Origin: Bradyrhizobium centrolobii
Lineage (GTDB): Bacteria; Pseudomonadota; Alphaproteobacteria; Rhizobiales; Xanthobacteraceae
DNA length: 34,259 nucleotides
Direction of reading: 5' to 3'
NCBI RefSeq assembly: GCF_001641635.1
Contig: NZ_LUUB01000114.1
Location: 96,065 to 130,323 of the forward strand
Positions 8,211-15,543 of this stretch are shown one piece after another. The position numbers and the translations under genes are program-made. Each line of letters starts with the position of its first letter. The first letter of the stretch is position 1. The notes below the pieces were generated by a model. It saw only the letters and a program-made list of their open reading frames with translations. It was not told the DNA's origin and searched no databases.

Positions 8211-8235
8211 GCTCACTACGTCAGAAACAGTGAGC
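8211..8235. terminator. possible stem-loop between convergent genes
   Basis: GCTCACT (8211-8217) pairs perfectly with AGTGAGC (8229-8235) across an 11-nt loop, in the short gap between the convergent ftsH and the gene at 8255. There is no T-tract, so an intrinsic terminator is only a possibility. Confidence 0.25.
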
Positions 8236-8254
8236 AGGCGGAAGCCGTTCGAAC

Positions 8255-8782
8255 TCAGCCTGCGGAGCGCAGCATCGGCTCTCGACGAGTGTCGGCAGGC
8301 GGCTCCTGTTGAACAACGATGTCGTGCCACAGCTTTGCGATGCTCGCTTGCGTTTCGGGCGCCAGGAAACAGTGACCTTCGCTATCGAAGTCGCAGAAAC
8401 AGACACCTGGATCGCCACGTAGATCAGCAAGAGCCTTGCTGATGGCGTCCAGACCGGTCATCACCTGCTCGATGCCCTGCAGTTTGCTATTGTGCAGAAT
8501 ATCCATCAGCCGGAAGCTCTTGACCGGCGGATCTCCGAAGTTGATTCCGGGTAGCCTGAATTCGAATAGCACACTCAATGCGACCGGCATTCCCCTCAAT
8601 CGGCCGAATATCGCTGCCATTTCGTCTTCGCTGCAGATGGCTGGGCGAGCGATCCGTGGCGGCGACGAAGCGCGAGCTTGCGGTGCCAAGCGGAGGCCGG
8701 CAATGACCTCGTGCTCGATCCACCGTCGCACCTCGATCGGCGCATTGCAAATCTGATCTGCGGTCAGCGTAATTCCAATCAT
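8255..8782 (-). CDS. conserved hypothetical protein, 175 aa
   Basis: A 175-residue soluble protein, with no signal peptide or membrane helix. It opens MIGITLTADQICNAPIEVRRWIEHEV, includes SEDEMAAIFGRLRGMPVALSVLFEF (helical) and ends in a less conserved-looking tail. GGGAGC precedes the ATG at 8782. A FixK/FNR-like box lies 52-65 bp upstream, which supports both reality and co-regulation with its neighbours. I do not recognise a named family. It converges on ftsH. Confidence 0.65.
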   Translation of the reverse strand: MIGITLTADQICNAPIEVRRWIEHEVIAGLRLAPQARASSPPRIARPAICSEDEMAAIFGRLRGMPVALSVLFEFRLPGINFGDPPVKSFRLMDILHNSKLQGIEQVMTGLDAISKALADLRGDPGVCFCDFDSEGHCFLAPETQASIAKLWHDIVVQQEPPADTRREPMLRSAG

Positions 8783-8833
8783 GGCGATGCTCCCATTTTT
8801 ATTTGAGCATAGGACGTCGCCGAGGAAACGATG

Positions 8834-8847
8834 TTGATATCAATCAA
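8834..8847. promoter_or_regulatory. FixK/FNR-type operator TTGATATCAATCAA
   Basis: An exact TTGA-N6-TCAA palindrome 52-65 bp before the start of the hypothetical gene at 8782, with an AT-rich flank. Confidence 0.6.
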
Positions 8848-8955
8848 TCCAGGGAAGCGACAACCGCGACACCGCGCGAGGATAAAAAAATGAGTGATCC
8901 TTCAGCCGAAGCCAGCGATGGCAGTGCGCGATGAGAACAGAAGAACGCGAGAAAT

Positions 8956-9294
8956 CTAGAGACCGCGCGAGTTGATCTGCCTGCGCAAGCGTTGACACGA
9001 ATCCTCCAAAATGGCTTGAAGATTTTCAACGTTCACCAGCACCTCGTCTGCTTGTTGCCGTTCCAGCGTTCCCAGAGCAAAACTGTCGCGCAGGTTTCTC
9101 ACGTGATCCACGCGGTTGCGTCCGGCTGCGGCTCTGTTTTCGGCAAACTCGAGTTGCTCCAGATCGTGACCAAGCTTGTCCTCTTCGGAGATCAGCATCT
9201 TGGTGATCGTGCTTCGGCTATCAGCCCTGAGATCAGCGTCGTTCAACAGCGCGATGTAATGATCAACATTCGCCCGAGCGATGTACCGATGCAT
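8956..9294 (-). CDS. conserved hypothetical, helical, 112 aa
   Basis: A 112-residue, almost wholly alpha-helical, highly charged protein: MHRYIARANVDHYIALL, then STITKMLISEEDKLGHDLEQLEFAENRAAAGRNRVDHVRNLRDSF. GGGGAG precedes the ATG at 9294. Similar short proteins with this MHRYIARANVDHYI opening are, as I recall, found in Bradyrhizobium relatives without a known function. No FixK/FNR-like box was found in front of it. It could be a small coiled-coil adaptor; no catalytic motif is visible. Confidence 0.65.
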   Translation of the reverse strand: MHRYIARANVDHYIALLNDADLRADSRSTITKMLISEEDKLGHDLEQLEFAENRAAAGRNRVDHVRNLRDSFALGTLERQQADEVLVNVENLQAILEDSCQRLRRQINSRGL

Positions 9295-9499
9295 GGCGTA
9301 CTCCCCGCAACGTCCCCAGATATGCGCACCTGTTAAATGTTACCATGTATGCGAAGATGACCTCTTGGGCGTGCGATGTGTAGAAGGTGGCCATGCGGTA
9401 TTCAGGTAGTGCAAGAGGGGCCCAGTCTGAAGCCTAGGTGATCTTCCCGAATTGATCGGATCACAGGGAAGAAGCAGGTGTGTGGGACGGAGAGCTTTT

Positions 9500-9682
9500 A
9501 TGTCCAACATCCTGTTTCGCTGTCCCAATACTGGGATGAACGTCCAACACCCCATCAACGAGCGGTCCGAGACGAGCGCCAATGAGCTCGCTGTCGTGCA
9601 GTGCCCGGCCTGCGCAAGGATTCACATCGTCAACGTGACGACGGGCGAGCTTTCACGCGATCCCAGGCGTGAAAGAAAGTAG
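9500..9682 (+). CDS. small zinc-ribbon-like protein, 60 aa
   Basis: A 60-residue protein opening MSNILFRCPNTGMNVQH, with a Cys in FRCP and a CPAC pair about 34 residues later, followed by RIHIVNVTTGEL. The C-x-n-C-x2-C pattern resembles a reduced zinc ribbon with one ligand missing or replaced by a nearby His. The start at 9500 has GGAGAG upstream; the longer frame from 9452 is not needed. It is divergent from the 112-residue helical gene. Its function is unknown. Confidence 0.6.
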   Translation: MSNILFRCPNTGMNVQHPINERSETSANELAVVQCPACARIHIVNVTTGELSRDPRRERK

Positions 9683-9698
9683 TTTGGCGAGGTCGCGC

Positions 9699-9712
9699 TT
9701 GATCCGGATCAA
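9699..9712. promoter_or_regulatory. FixK/FNR-type operator TTGATCCGGATCAA
   Basis: A perfect 14-bp palindrome and the best match here to the FixK/FNR consensus. It lies 163-176 bp before the DUF6894-type pseudogene at 9875, with no other gene visible in between. Confidence 0.6.
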
Positions 9713-9874
9713 GTCCGTGCTGAGCGCGGCTGATAGTTTTCGCCTTACGTAAACCGACCCCACGGTTACGTCCCCAAGCTGCCGCCGAGATCCATCCCCC
9801 TGGGCTCGGCGGCTCATTTCTTCCGGGCTGATGGGCTTGACCAACCCGAGTGAGCGGGCAGCGGGAATGAGCCG

Positions 9875-10094
9875 ATGCGCATCTGCTACTTCGACATGAA
9901 GGACGGCGCTGCCCGTCCGGGACAAGTCAGGCCTGGAGTTTGTGAGTGATGGCGCCGCCATCGCGCACAGCAAGAGCCTCGTGGACAAGGTGCGCAGAGA
10001 GAAATCGAAAGGCCATCCGGAGCTCCGGATCGTCGTCATCGACGAGAGCGGCCGGGAAGTTCATCGAGAGCAAATATATCCCGGGGATAGCTGA
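9875..10094 (+). pseudogene. DUF6894-type small protein, +1 frameshift
   Basis: The start reads MRICYFDMKDGAA, then runs into a stop. If one C of the CCC at 9912-9914 is removed, the frame continues VRDKSGLEFVSDGAAIAHS, then PELRIVVIDESGREVH and a stop at 10092-10094. This restores a 72-residue protein of the short DUF6894 type (an xFFDxxDG opening, D-x-x-G-x-E-F, and a C-terminal VxDxxGR strand). Such proteins are abundant in rhizobia and have no known function. A perfect FixK/FNR-like box lies upstream. Because a single base in a C-run decides it, sequencing error is as likely as true inactivation. Confidence 0.65.
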
Positions 10095-10214
10095 CCTCCT
10101 CGCGTTTAACGCAAGCGTCGAGGATCTCTCTCCCAGCCTCGCACGCGCAGACGCTTGCAAGAGCCGTACGTAGTAACCGCACCAGCGCCGAGAAGTACGT
10201 AGATTCCGTTGAAA

Positions 10215-10228
10215 TTGTCTTAGATCAA
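10215..10228. promoter_or_regulatory. FixK/FNR-like operator TTGTCTTAGATCAA
   Basis: It matches TTG-N8-CAA with one departure (T for A at position 4 of the left half). It lies 49-62 bp before the Crp/Fnr regulator start at 10277, so that gene may be controlled by itself or by another FixK. Confidence 0.4.
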
Positions 10229-10276
10229 ATTTGTTCGCCCTGCCTCGTCCTAACATTTTAGACAGGGGAGGCAACG

Positions 10277-10906
10277 ATGCTGGTGAGAACCAATGCGGCA
10301 AACCGCCGTCCCGCAGACGGACACTTGGCTGCCCTTGCCGGCGGGCAGGTCTTCTCTAGCGAATTCAGGTATTGTAGAGGCATGGAGATCTTCGGCGAGG
10401 GGGAGGCGGCAGAGTACGTCTACCAGATCATCTCCGGAGCGGTGCGCACCTACAAGCTGCTTTCGGACGGCCGTCGGCAGATCAATTCATTCTATCTCTC
10501 TGGTGACATGTTCGGGCTGGAGAATGGCGTAACTCATCGCTTCACGGCGGACGCGGTTGTTGAAACCAGCGTCCGCATAATGAGGCAAAGCAGCCTCCTC
10601 GATGTCATGGCAAACCGCGGGACGGGGCAGGAAGCCTTCTCAGTCTCGTCACGCGAAATCTTGAGCACGCCAAGACACATATGCTTCTGCTCGGCCGAAA
10701 GACTGCACTGGAGAGGGTGGCCGCATTCCTCCTCGAAATGGACGAACGGCTGATGCATCCTGACGTGATGATCTTGCCGATGAGCCGCCGCGACATCGCC
10801 GACTATCTTGAAATTACGCTCGAAACCGTTTCACGCACTCGACGGGCCGACACAGCGACGGATCGTGTTGCTCGATCGTGAAGGACTTGCTCAGTTCGAG
10901 GCATGA
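10277..10906 (+). pseudogene. Crp/Fnr family regulator (FixK-like), two frameshifts
   Basis: The first part encodes a cyclic-nucleotide-binding-like sensor domain (EIFGEGEAAEYVYQIISGAVR, RQINSFYLSGDMFGLE). Near 10636-10642 a base seems to be missing; the next frame gives VTRNLEHAKTHMLLLGRKTA, FLLEMDERL and the helix-turn-helix MSRRDIADYLEITLETVSRT. Near 10836-10848 a second shift restores the first frame for QRRIVLLDREGLAQFEA and the stop at 10904-10906. The joined product would be about 209 residues. The N-terminal Cys cluster of oxygen-sensing FNR is absent, so it is FixK-like and would depend on another sensor. The shifts cancel, which could mean two sequencing errors or a dead gene. AGGGGAGG precedes the ATG. 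Confidence 0.75.
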
Positions 10907-11030
10907 CGTTCCTGTTCGCTCCGTGCGTCGTTTCGATGCTTCGCGGCGGTCGGTTGCAGCGTACCCCGCAGCACCTACTTATGGCGGCTGCAACAGTTCT
11001 GTAACTGAGGGAGGCGCAGGGGAGGTTGAA

Positions 11031-11252
11031 ATGACCATTCGTCGACTGCTCCGTAACTGCTCAGTCTCGCCTGACGAGATCACTCGATTGCATGTTGCGT
11101 ATCGGAAGACGCTCCGCAGACTTTGTCTGGTCGATCGCAATGACCCTGTTTGCGAGATGATTGCGCGGCGAATCATTGAGATTGCGGGAACGGGGGTTCG
11201 GGACCCCGAGCAGATTTGCCAAATTGCGATCGAAGAGCTCGGATTTTGCTAG
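11031..11252 (+). CDS. conserved small helical protein, 73 aa
   Basis: A 73-residue protein: MTIRRLLRNCSVSPDEITRLHVAYRKTLRRLCLVDRNDP, then ARRIIEIAGTGVRDPEQICQIAIEELG. The pattern (helix, SPDEI turn, long amphipathic helix, then ARRxIEIAxxGxRDP) is one I associate with a short hypothetical family frequent in Bradyrhizobium and relatives. GGGGAGG precedes the ATG at 11031; the upstream open frame from 10878 overlaps the regulator end and is not coding. It follows the regulator by 124 bp on the same strand. Confidence 0.65.
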   Translation: MTIRRLLRNCSVSPDEITRLHVAYRKTLRRLCLVDRNDPVCEMIARRIIEIAGTGVRDPEQICQIAIEELGFC

Positions 11253-11385
11253 GCGTTCCGATCACCAGCGTCTGAGTACTGTGCGATGCAAGTGCCCGGC
11301 CCTTCCGCAATCTTCGGAAATGTCGCCATCACTTGGCGGAGTAGCGGATGTTAGGCGTGCCGGACCTAAGCACGCAACGGCTGCG

Positions 11386-11893
11386 TCATTTCTTCTGAGC
11401 GTTTCCCATTGGAGCGAATATCTGATTGGCGGGCGGCTGCTGATCGGTCGGTAGTCCTATCGCTATAAAGCCGCGCTCCAGCGAGGTGTGGCAGGCATTA
11501 CAGCCGTCCGTCAGCCCACGCATGGAAGCGGCGAACCTGCGGCGGTCCCTCGTTTCGATCGCGTCCGCTATTGAGAGCAGCGGTTCTTCCATCGTGGTCA
11601 CGTTGCTCACGGGAATGCCCGGGTAGAATACGGCAGCTTGGGCAAGACTATCCGTCAACTGGCGCAATTCGTATGTGGCCAGCTCCCAGTTCTTCGACCT
11701 GCCCGCGAACCACAATTTCAGATGCTGGAGCCTGCGCCGCGCTCATGATCTCGACCAGACGAGGCGCATACTGTCTGACGGTCGGAGAGGGTTGGAAGTC
11801 GGATTGGGCAATAGCGGATGAGCCCGCGCTCGACAAGATCGCAAGAGCCACGCACGAATTCCGTAGAGTCATCTGGCTGTTCTCGAGAGTCAT
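11386..11893 (-). pseudogene. secreted monohaem cytochrome c-like protein, frameshifted
   Basis: The 5' part, from the ATG at 11893 (AGAGG upstream), gives a signal peptide (NSCVALAILSSAGSSAIAQ) and PTVRQYAPRLVEIMSAAQA. Around 11722-11732 the frame must shift to continue HLKLWFAGRSKNWELATYELRQL and, near the C-terminus, GCNACHTSLERGF, a CxxCH haem-binding site. Joined, it is a roughly 168-residue periplasmic c-type cytochrome. It is the third gene after UspA and a class I cytochrome c, 35 bp behind the latter. One extra base is enough to explain the break, so the gene may be intact in the living strain. Confidence 0.65.
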
Positions 11894-11928
11894 CACGGCC
11901 TCTTTCGCTCGAGCTGCGCCACGAGCCC

Positions 11929-12279
11929 TCATTGCTCCAACGTCTTCAGGAACGCCATGAAATCGCCGACTTGGTCGGAATCGAAACGAAATTCCGGCAT
12001 CGCCGGATGCCCAGTGACGATGCCTTCGGCCAAGGATTCCTGCAACATCTCAATCGGATATCGTTCGTGTAACGTCCTGAACGGAGGGGCGATCTTGAGA
12101 GGGCTGGGGCTGACCTTGTCGGTCGAGTGGCACTTTGCGCAATACAGCAGTGCAAGACGCCGTCCCTGTTCGACGCTCGAAGCTGCGGTTGGGCCTGAGG
12201 AGAGAAGCAACGCCGCAGCGAGGATGGCGCCTGCCCGGGTGCGTTCAGTTCGGAGAAGTGTCCTCACATCCCGCTCCAT
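11929..12279 (-). CDS. class I cytochrome c, periplasmic, 116 aa
   Basis: A small periplasmic electron carrier. After a signal peptide (GAILAAALLLSSGPTAA) comes the haem site CAKCH (Cys47, Cys50, His51); the MPEFRF segment (in GHPAMPEF) gives a likely axial Met. The end DQVGDFMAFLKTL is the typical C-terminal helix of small c-type cytochromes. Its ATG overlaps the stop of the UspA gene (TGATG), which indicates translational coupling, so an electron carrier is made together with a stress protein from the FixK/FNR-controlled promoter at 13169. The acceptor or donor is not evident. Confidence 0.85.
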   Translation of the reverse strand: MERDVRTLLRTERTRAGAILAAALLLSSGPTAASSVEQGRRLALLYCAKCHSTDKVSPSPLKIAPPFRTLHERYPIEMLQESLAEGIVTGHPAMPEFRFDSDQVGDFMAFLKTLEQ

Positions 12280-13112
12280 CAGTGGGACATCAGAACGGGA
12301 ACAGTCATACTGCGGAACATCTCCCGCGTGACGCCGCCGAACACCGTTTCCTGAAACCGAGAATGTCCGTAGCCACCCATAACCAGGAGGTCGAGGCCTT
12401 CATCCGCAGCGATCGACAGGATGCTCGACTGCAGATTGTCACGGTCGGACTGAAGCGAGATCGTCTTCGCCGGCAGGCCCTTGCGAGCGAGGTGTTTTAC
12501 GAGCCGTTCGGGCGATGCGTCGGCGGGCACTTCGGATGCGTTGAGGGTGATGTTCGTCAGGGCGTCCGCTTCGGTGAGGAATGGTATCGCGTCCCGCACG
12601 GCGCGAGCGGCGAGACGACTTCCGTCCCAGCAGATGCCGACGCGCGACGCCTTGAACGCGCCCCGGAAAGTATAGGGAATGAACAGCAACGGTCCACCCG
12701 CCTGCAAGAGGAGCTCCTTCGGAAGCTGGTTGTCGAACGTATCGCCATCTGGGTCGCCTTGCGACACGATCGTCAGATCATAGAGGCGCGCCGCCGCACC
12801 AACCCTCGAAATTATCTCGGCGATAGATCCGCTCAGTGCGTATTTTCCGTAGTTGATTCGAGCGTTCTTCGCCTCGACCTCGAAAATGCGCACTGCCGCG
12901 TCAGCCCTTTCCAGCGCACGTTCGTACTCGAATTGCAGAGACGATGCGATAGCCGCGCCGCCTTCTGCAACAAACGGCACGTTCGCCGACACATATCCTG
13001 TCGCAACCGCATCCAGGTGCGCGCCGGCGGTCATCGCCAGGGAAACGGAAGCGTCGATGGCGGGCCGCGGCGATCGCTCCGTAGGGATGTGCACCAGTAG
13101 ATCTCTGAACAT
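12279..13112 (-). CDS. tandem universal stress protein (UspA family)
   Basis: A 277-residue cytosolic protein of two UspA-like domains. The first (MFRDLLVHIPTERSP...) has lost the clear nucleotide loop. The second keeps the G-x2-G-x9-G signature in MGGYGHSRFQETVFGG followed by VTREMFRSMTVPVLMSH, so ATP binding is plausible in that half only. The start at 13112 has GGGAGG five bases away; the frame open to 13160 is not used. It heads the operon UspA - cytochrome c - second cytochrome. The divergent region with phbB contains one FixK/FNR-like box equidistant from both genes. Confidence 0.88.
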   Translation of the reverse strand: MFRDLLVHIPTERSPRPAIDASVSLAMTAGAHLDAVATGYVSANVPFVAEGGAAIASSLQFEYERALERADAAVRIFEVEAKNARINYGKYALSGSIAEIISRVGAAARLYDLTIVSQGDPDGDTFDNQLPKELLLQAGGPLLFIPYTFRGAFKASRVGICWDGSRLAARAVRDAIPFLTEADALTNITLNASEVPADASPERLVKHLARKGLPAKTISLQSDRDNLQSSILSIAADEGLDLLVMGGYGHSRFQETVFGGVTREMFRSMTVPVLMSH

Positions 13113-13168
13113 GCATGCCTCCCGCTCCGATCTCAATACTAGAGCAGCACATGTCGCCACTGAGTACC

Positions 13169-13182
13169 TTGACGCACGTCAA
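13169..13182. promoter_or_regulatory. FixK/FNR-type operator TTGACGCACGTCAA (uspA/phbB)
   Basis: An exact TTGA-N6-TCAA palindrome in the uspA/phbB divergent region: 57-70 bp from the UspA start and 55-68 bp from the phbB start. One site could activate in both directions. Confidence 0.65.
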
Positions 13183-13236
13183 AGCGGCAGCGGGCGCGCC
13201 GGATATCATTTCGCCAACGAGGTGGGAGCTTTTGAC

Positions 13237-13962
13237 ATGGCGCGGGTGGCATTGGTGACTGGCGGGACCAGAGGCATTGGTGCCGCCGTATCTCAAGCGC
13301 TCCAGAGCGCGGGTTACCTGGTCGCGGCAACCTACGCAGGAAACACCGAGGCGGCCAAAGCCTTCGCGAGCCGAACGAGCATCTCATCCTATCAATGGGA
13401 CATCGGCGATTTCGATGCTTGTGCCGCCGGGGTGAGAACCATTGAGGCCTCGCTCGGGCCGATCGACATCCTGGTCAACAATGCCGGCATCGTTCGCGAT
13501 TCGACGCTTCACAAGATGACCCGGCCGCAGTGGGATGCCGTAATCCGCATCAATCTCGATGGCGTGTTCAACATGTGTCGACAGGTGATCGACGGCATGC
13601 GCGCACGAAGATATGGCCGGATCATCAACATCTCATCGATCAACGGACAAAAAGGCCAGTTCGGCCAGACCAACTACTCCGCGGCCAAAGCCGGCGAGCT
13701 AGGATTCACCAAGGCGCTGGCGCTGGAAACGGCGCGCCTCGGAATCACGGTCAATGCCATCTGCCCCGGCTATATCCATACCGAGATGTTGGACGCCGTG
13801 CCGCAGGACGTTCTGGAGAGGAGCATTTTGCCGCACATTCCTGTCGGCCGTCTCGGCCGGCCCGAAGAGATTGCGCGTGCTGTGGTGTTCTTGGCGGCAG
13901 AAGAGGCGGGTTTCATCACCGGATCGACGCTGTCGATCAATGGCGGCCAGTACATGATTTGA
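13237..13962 (+). CDS. phbB: acetoacetyl-CoA reductase
   Basis: A 241-residue short-chain dehydrogenase that reduces acetoacetyl-CoA to (R)-3-hydroxybutyryl-CoA with NADPH, the second step of polyhydroxybutyrate synthesis. Visible are the cofactor loop TGGTRGIG (8-15), NNAG (81-84), the catalytic Ser in NISSING and the YSAAK pair (Tyr147, Lys151). NGQKGQFGQTNYSAAKAG is the hallmark of the PhbB subfamily as opposed to FabG. The ATG at 13237 follows GGTGGGAGC; the longer frame from 12853 is antisense to uspA. phaC lies 1.6 kb downstream in the same direction, and a thiolase (phbA) is not in the window. Confidence 0.92.
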   Translation: MARVALVTGGTRGIGAAVSQALQSAGYLVAATYAGNTEAAKAFASRTSISSYQWDIGDFDACAAGVRTIEASLGPIDILVNNAGIVRDSTLHKMTRPQWDAVIRINLDGVFNMCRQVIDGMRARRYGRIINISSINGQKGQFGQTNYSAAKAGELGFTKALALETARLGITVNAICPGYIHTEMLDAVPQDVLERSILPHIPVGRLGRPEEIARAVVFLAAEEAGFITGSTLSINGGQYMI

Positions 13963-14023
13963 GCGTGGGTCCGGTCACCGACCGTCAACGCTCCCGACTC
14001 GCCCGAGCCACTCACTCGAGGCC

Positions 14024-15413
14024 TTACGAACTTGAAACCGCAAGGCGCTTGGCAATCTCCGCCGAGATGAGGTAAGCGGCCGCGATAGCGATTATCGTCG
14101 CCAACATTGCCGCAGAAGGCGCGGTAAAGCCGAATAGTCGTCCCCATGGGCCAAGCGCAAGCCCTACGCCGACGATGAGGGCGCCGAGGGACGTCGCGAT
14201 CAGGATGATGTGAGGGCGGTTTGCGCGCCATGGCATCCGGCGAGATGTCGCCCCTCGCTGAGAGTATCGCATCGTCGAGGGGACTTCTGACCCCGGCCTG
14301 GAAGGCGCTGTTGAGGTATGCGAGGCTCAGGACGCGATCGCTAGGTCGCCCCTGCGGGTCGACATGCGCCTTGAGCGTGATTTTGGCTTCCGTCAGCGTG
14401 CCGGTCCTGTCGACGCAAAGCGTGTCCATCGCACCCAGATCGTGGATCGCGGAAAGTCGCTTGACGATGACTTTTCGGTCCGCCATGCGGCAGTGCGCCG
14501 CGGGCGAGCGTCACCGTCATCACCATGGGCAGCAGCTCGGGTGTCAGGCCGACAGCGAGCGCGACCGCAAACAGGAAGGACTCTATTGCGGGGCGTTGCG
14601 CGACGAGATGAGACATCAGGACAAAGAGAGTAAGAAACAGCGTAAGCCGAAGGATCAGCAGCCCGAGCTTCCGTACACCCTGTTGGAGGGCCGTTGGCGG
14701 GGCATTGGCCGCCAGTGCAGCAGCGATCGCGCCAAAGCGCGTCTGACCTCCAGTCCTCACGACCAACATCTTGCCGCTTCCGCCCACCGCACTGGTTCCG
14801 GCGAACAGGGCATTCGTCGCTTCCGCTGGCAAAGCCGCGGAGCAGGAGGCACCCGTCTTGAAGGCCGGAAACGGCCCCCCGTCATCAAGGCCTCATTGAC
14901 CTGCAATTCCCGGGAGTCAAGGACGATGCCATCGGCAGGTATCAGATCGCCGATACGAAGCTTCACGACGTCTCCGGGAACGTGCGCCGTTACCGGTATT
15001 GTAACATCCTTGCGATCCCGGACGGCGTCGGCCTGAATGGCGACCGAGTCTCGTAACGCCTCGGCTGTCAGCTCGGCGCGATGCTCCTGAACGATATCCA
15101 GCGTGAGGGACAGGGACAGCACGGTTGCGATGATCGCAAAGCTGCCAACATCGCCGCTCACCCCGGACACGAGCGCCGCCGCCAGTAGCATCGCAATCAA
15201 CGGGTTCCAAAGGCGTTGACCGAGCTTGCGCAGGACCGACCGGCTTTGAGAGGCGTCAGCGCGGTTCGCTCCGAAGATCACCAGGCGCTGGTCCGCTTCG
15301 GCTTGCGATAGGCCGTCCGGACCGGAGCCGAGCGCGCAGTAGAGGACGTCCTTTGGCGTTTGCCAGAACTCGGCAGCAGCCAAACCCTTGGCTGCGCTAG
15401 ACTGCTCGATCAT
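14024..15413 (-). pseudogene. remnant of a MgtA-like P-type cation ATPase
   Basis: Pieces of one P-type ATPase gene lie in three frames. The first, from about 15413, has the N-terminal cation-ATPase region (PDGLSQAEADQRLVIFGAN), membrane helices and GDLIPADG. A shift near 14880 removes the Glu of the TGE motif. The next piece gives the PEL-containing helix (GLTPELLPMVMTVTLARGAL). A further shift leads to the phosphorylation site, read here as DRTGTLT instead of DKTGTLT. After SARGDISPD the sequence jumps to the last membrane helices (IILIATSLGALIVGVGL, AIAAAYLISAEIAKRL). About 350-400 codons covering most of the nucleotide-binding domain are missing compared with a roughly 900-residue MgtA, so it cannot pump. 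It converges on phbB. Confidence 0.8.
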
Positions 15414-15480
15414 CGAAGGGCTCGCCGGTCTGTTGGTCACTTTAGGCCGGGCGAAGGTAAGCGGCAGCTCAATCTTCGGG

Positions 15481-15494
15481 TTGATGCAGCTCAA
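15481..15494. promoter_or_regulatory. FixK/FNR-type operator TTGATGCAGCTCAA (phaC)
   Basis: An exact TTGA-N6-TCAA palindrome, 50-63 bp before the phaC ATG at 15544 and 68-81 bp from the ATPase remnant start on the other strand. Confidence 0.6.
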
Positions 15495-15543
15495 TTCGGT
15501 CTTTGACAACATGGATAGGTTGTGGGTGCCCAAGGAGTTCACC

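Noticed and set aside
9439..9466. FixK-like half site TTGATCGGATCAC before the zinc-ribbon-like gene
   Set aside because: The right half and spacing do not fit TTGA-N6-TCAA; only one half site matches.
9653..10039. 128-codon minus-strand open frame
   Set aside because: It covers the DUF6894-type gene antisense and the FixK/FNR-like box, and has no ribosome site or family pattern.
12135..13100. 321-codon plus-strand open frame
   Set aside because: Antisense to the UspA gene; Arg-rich product with no motif.
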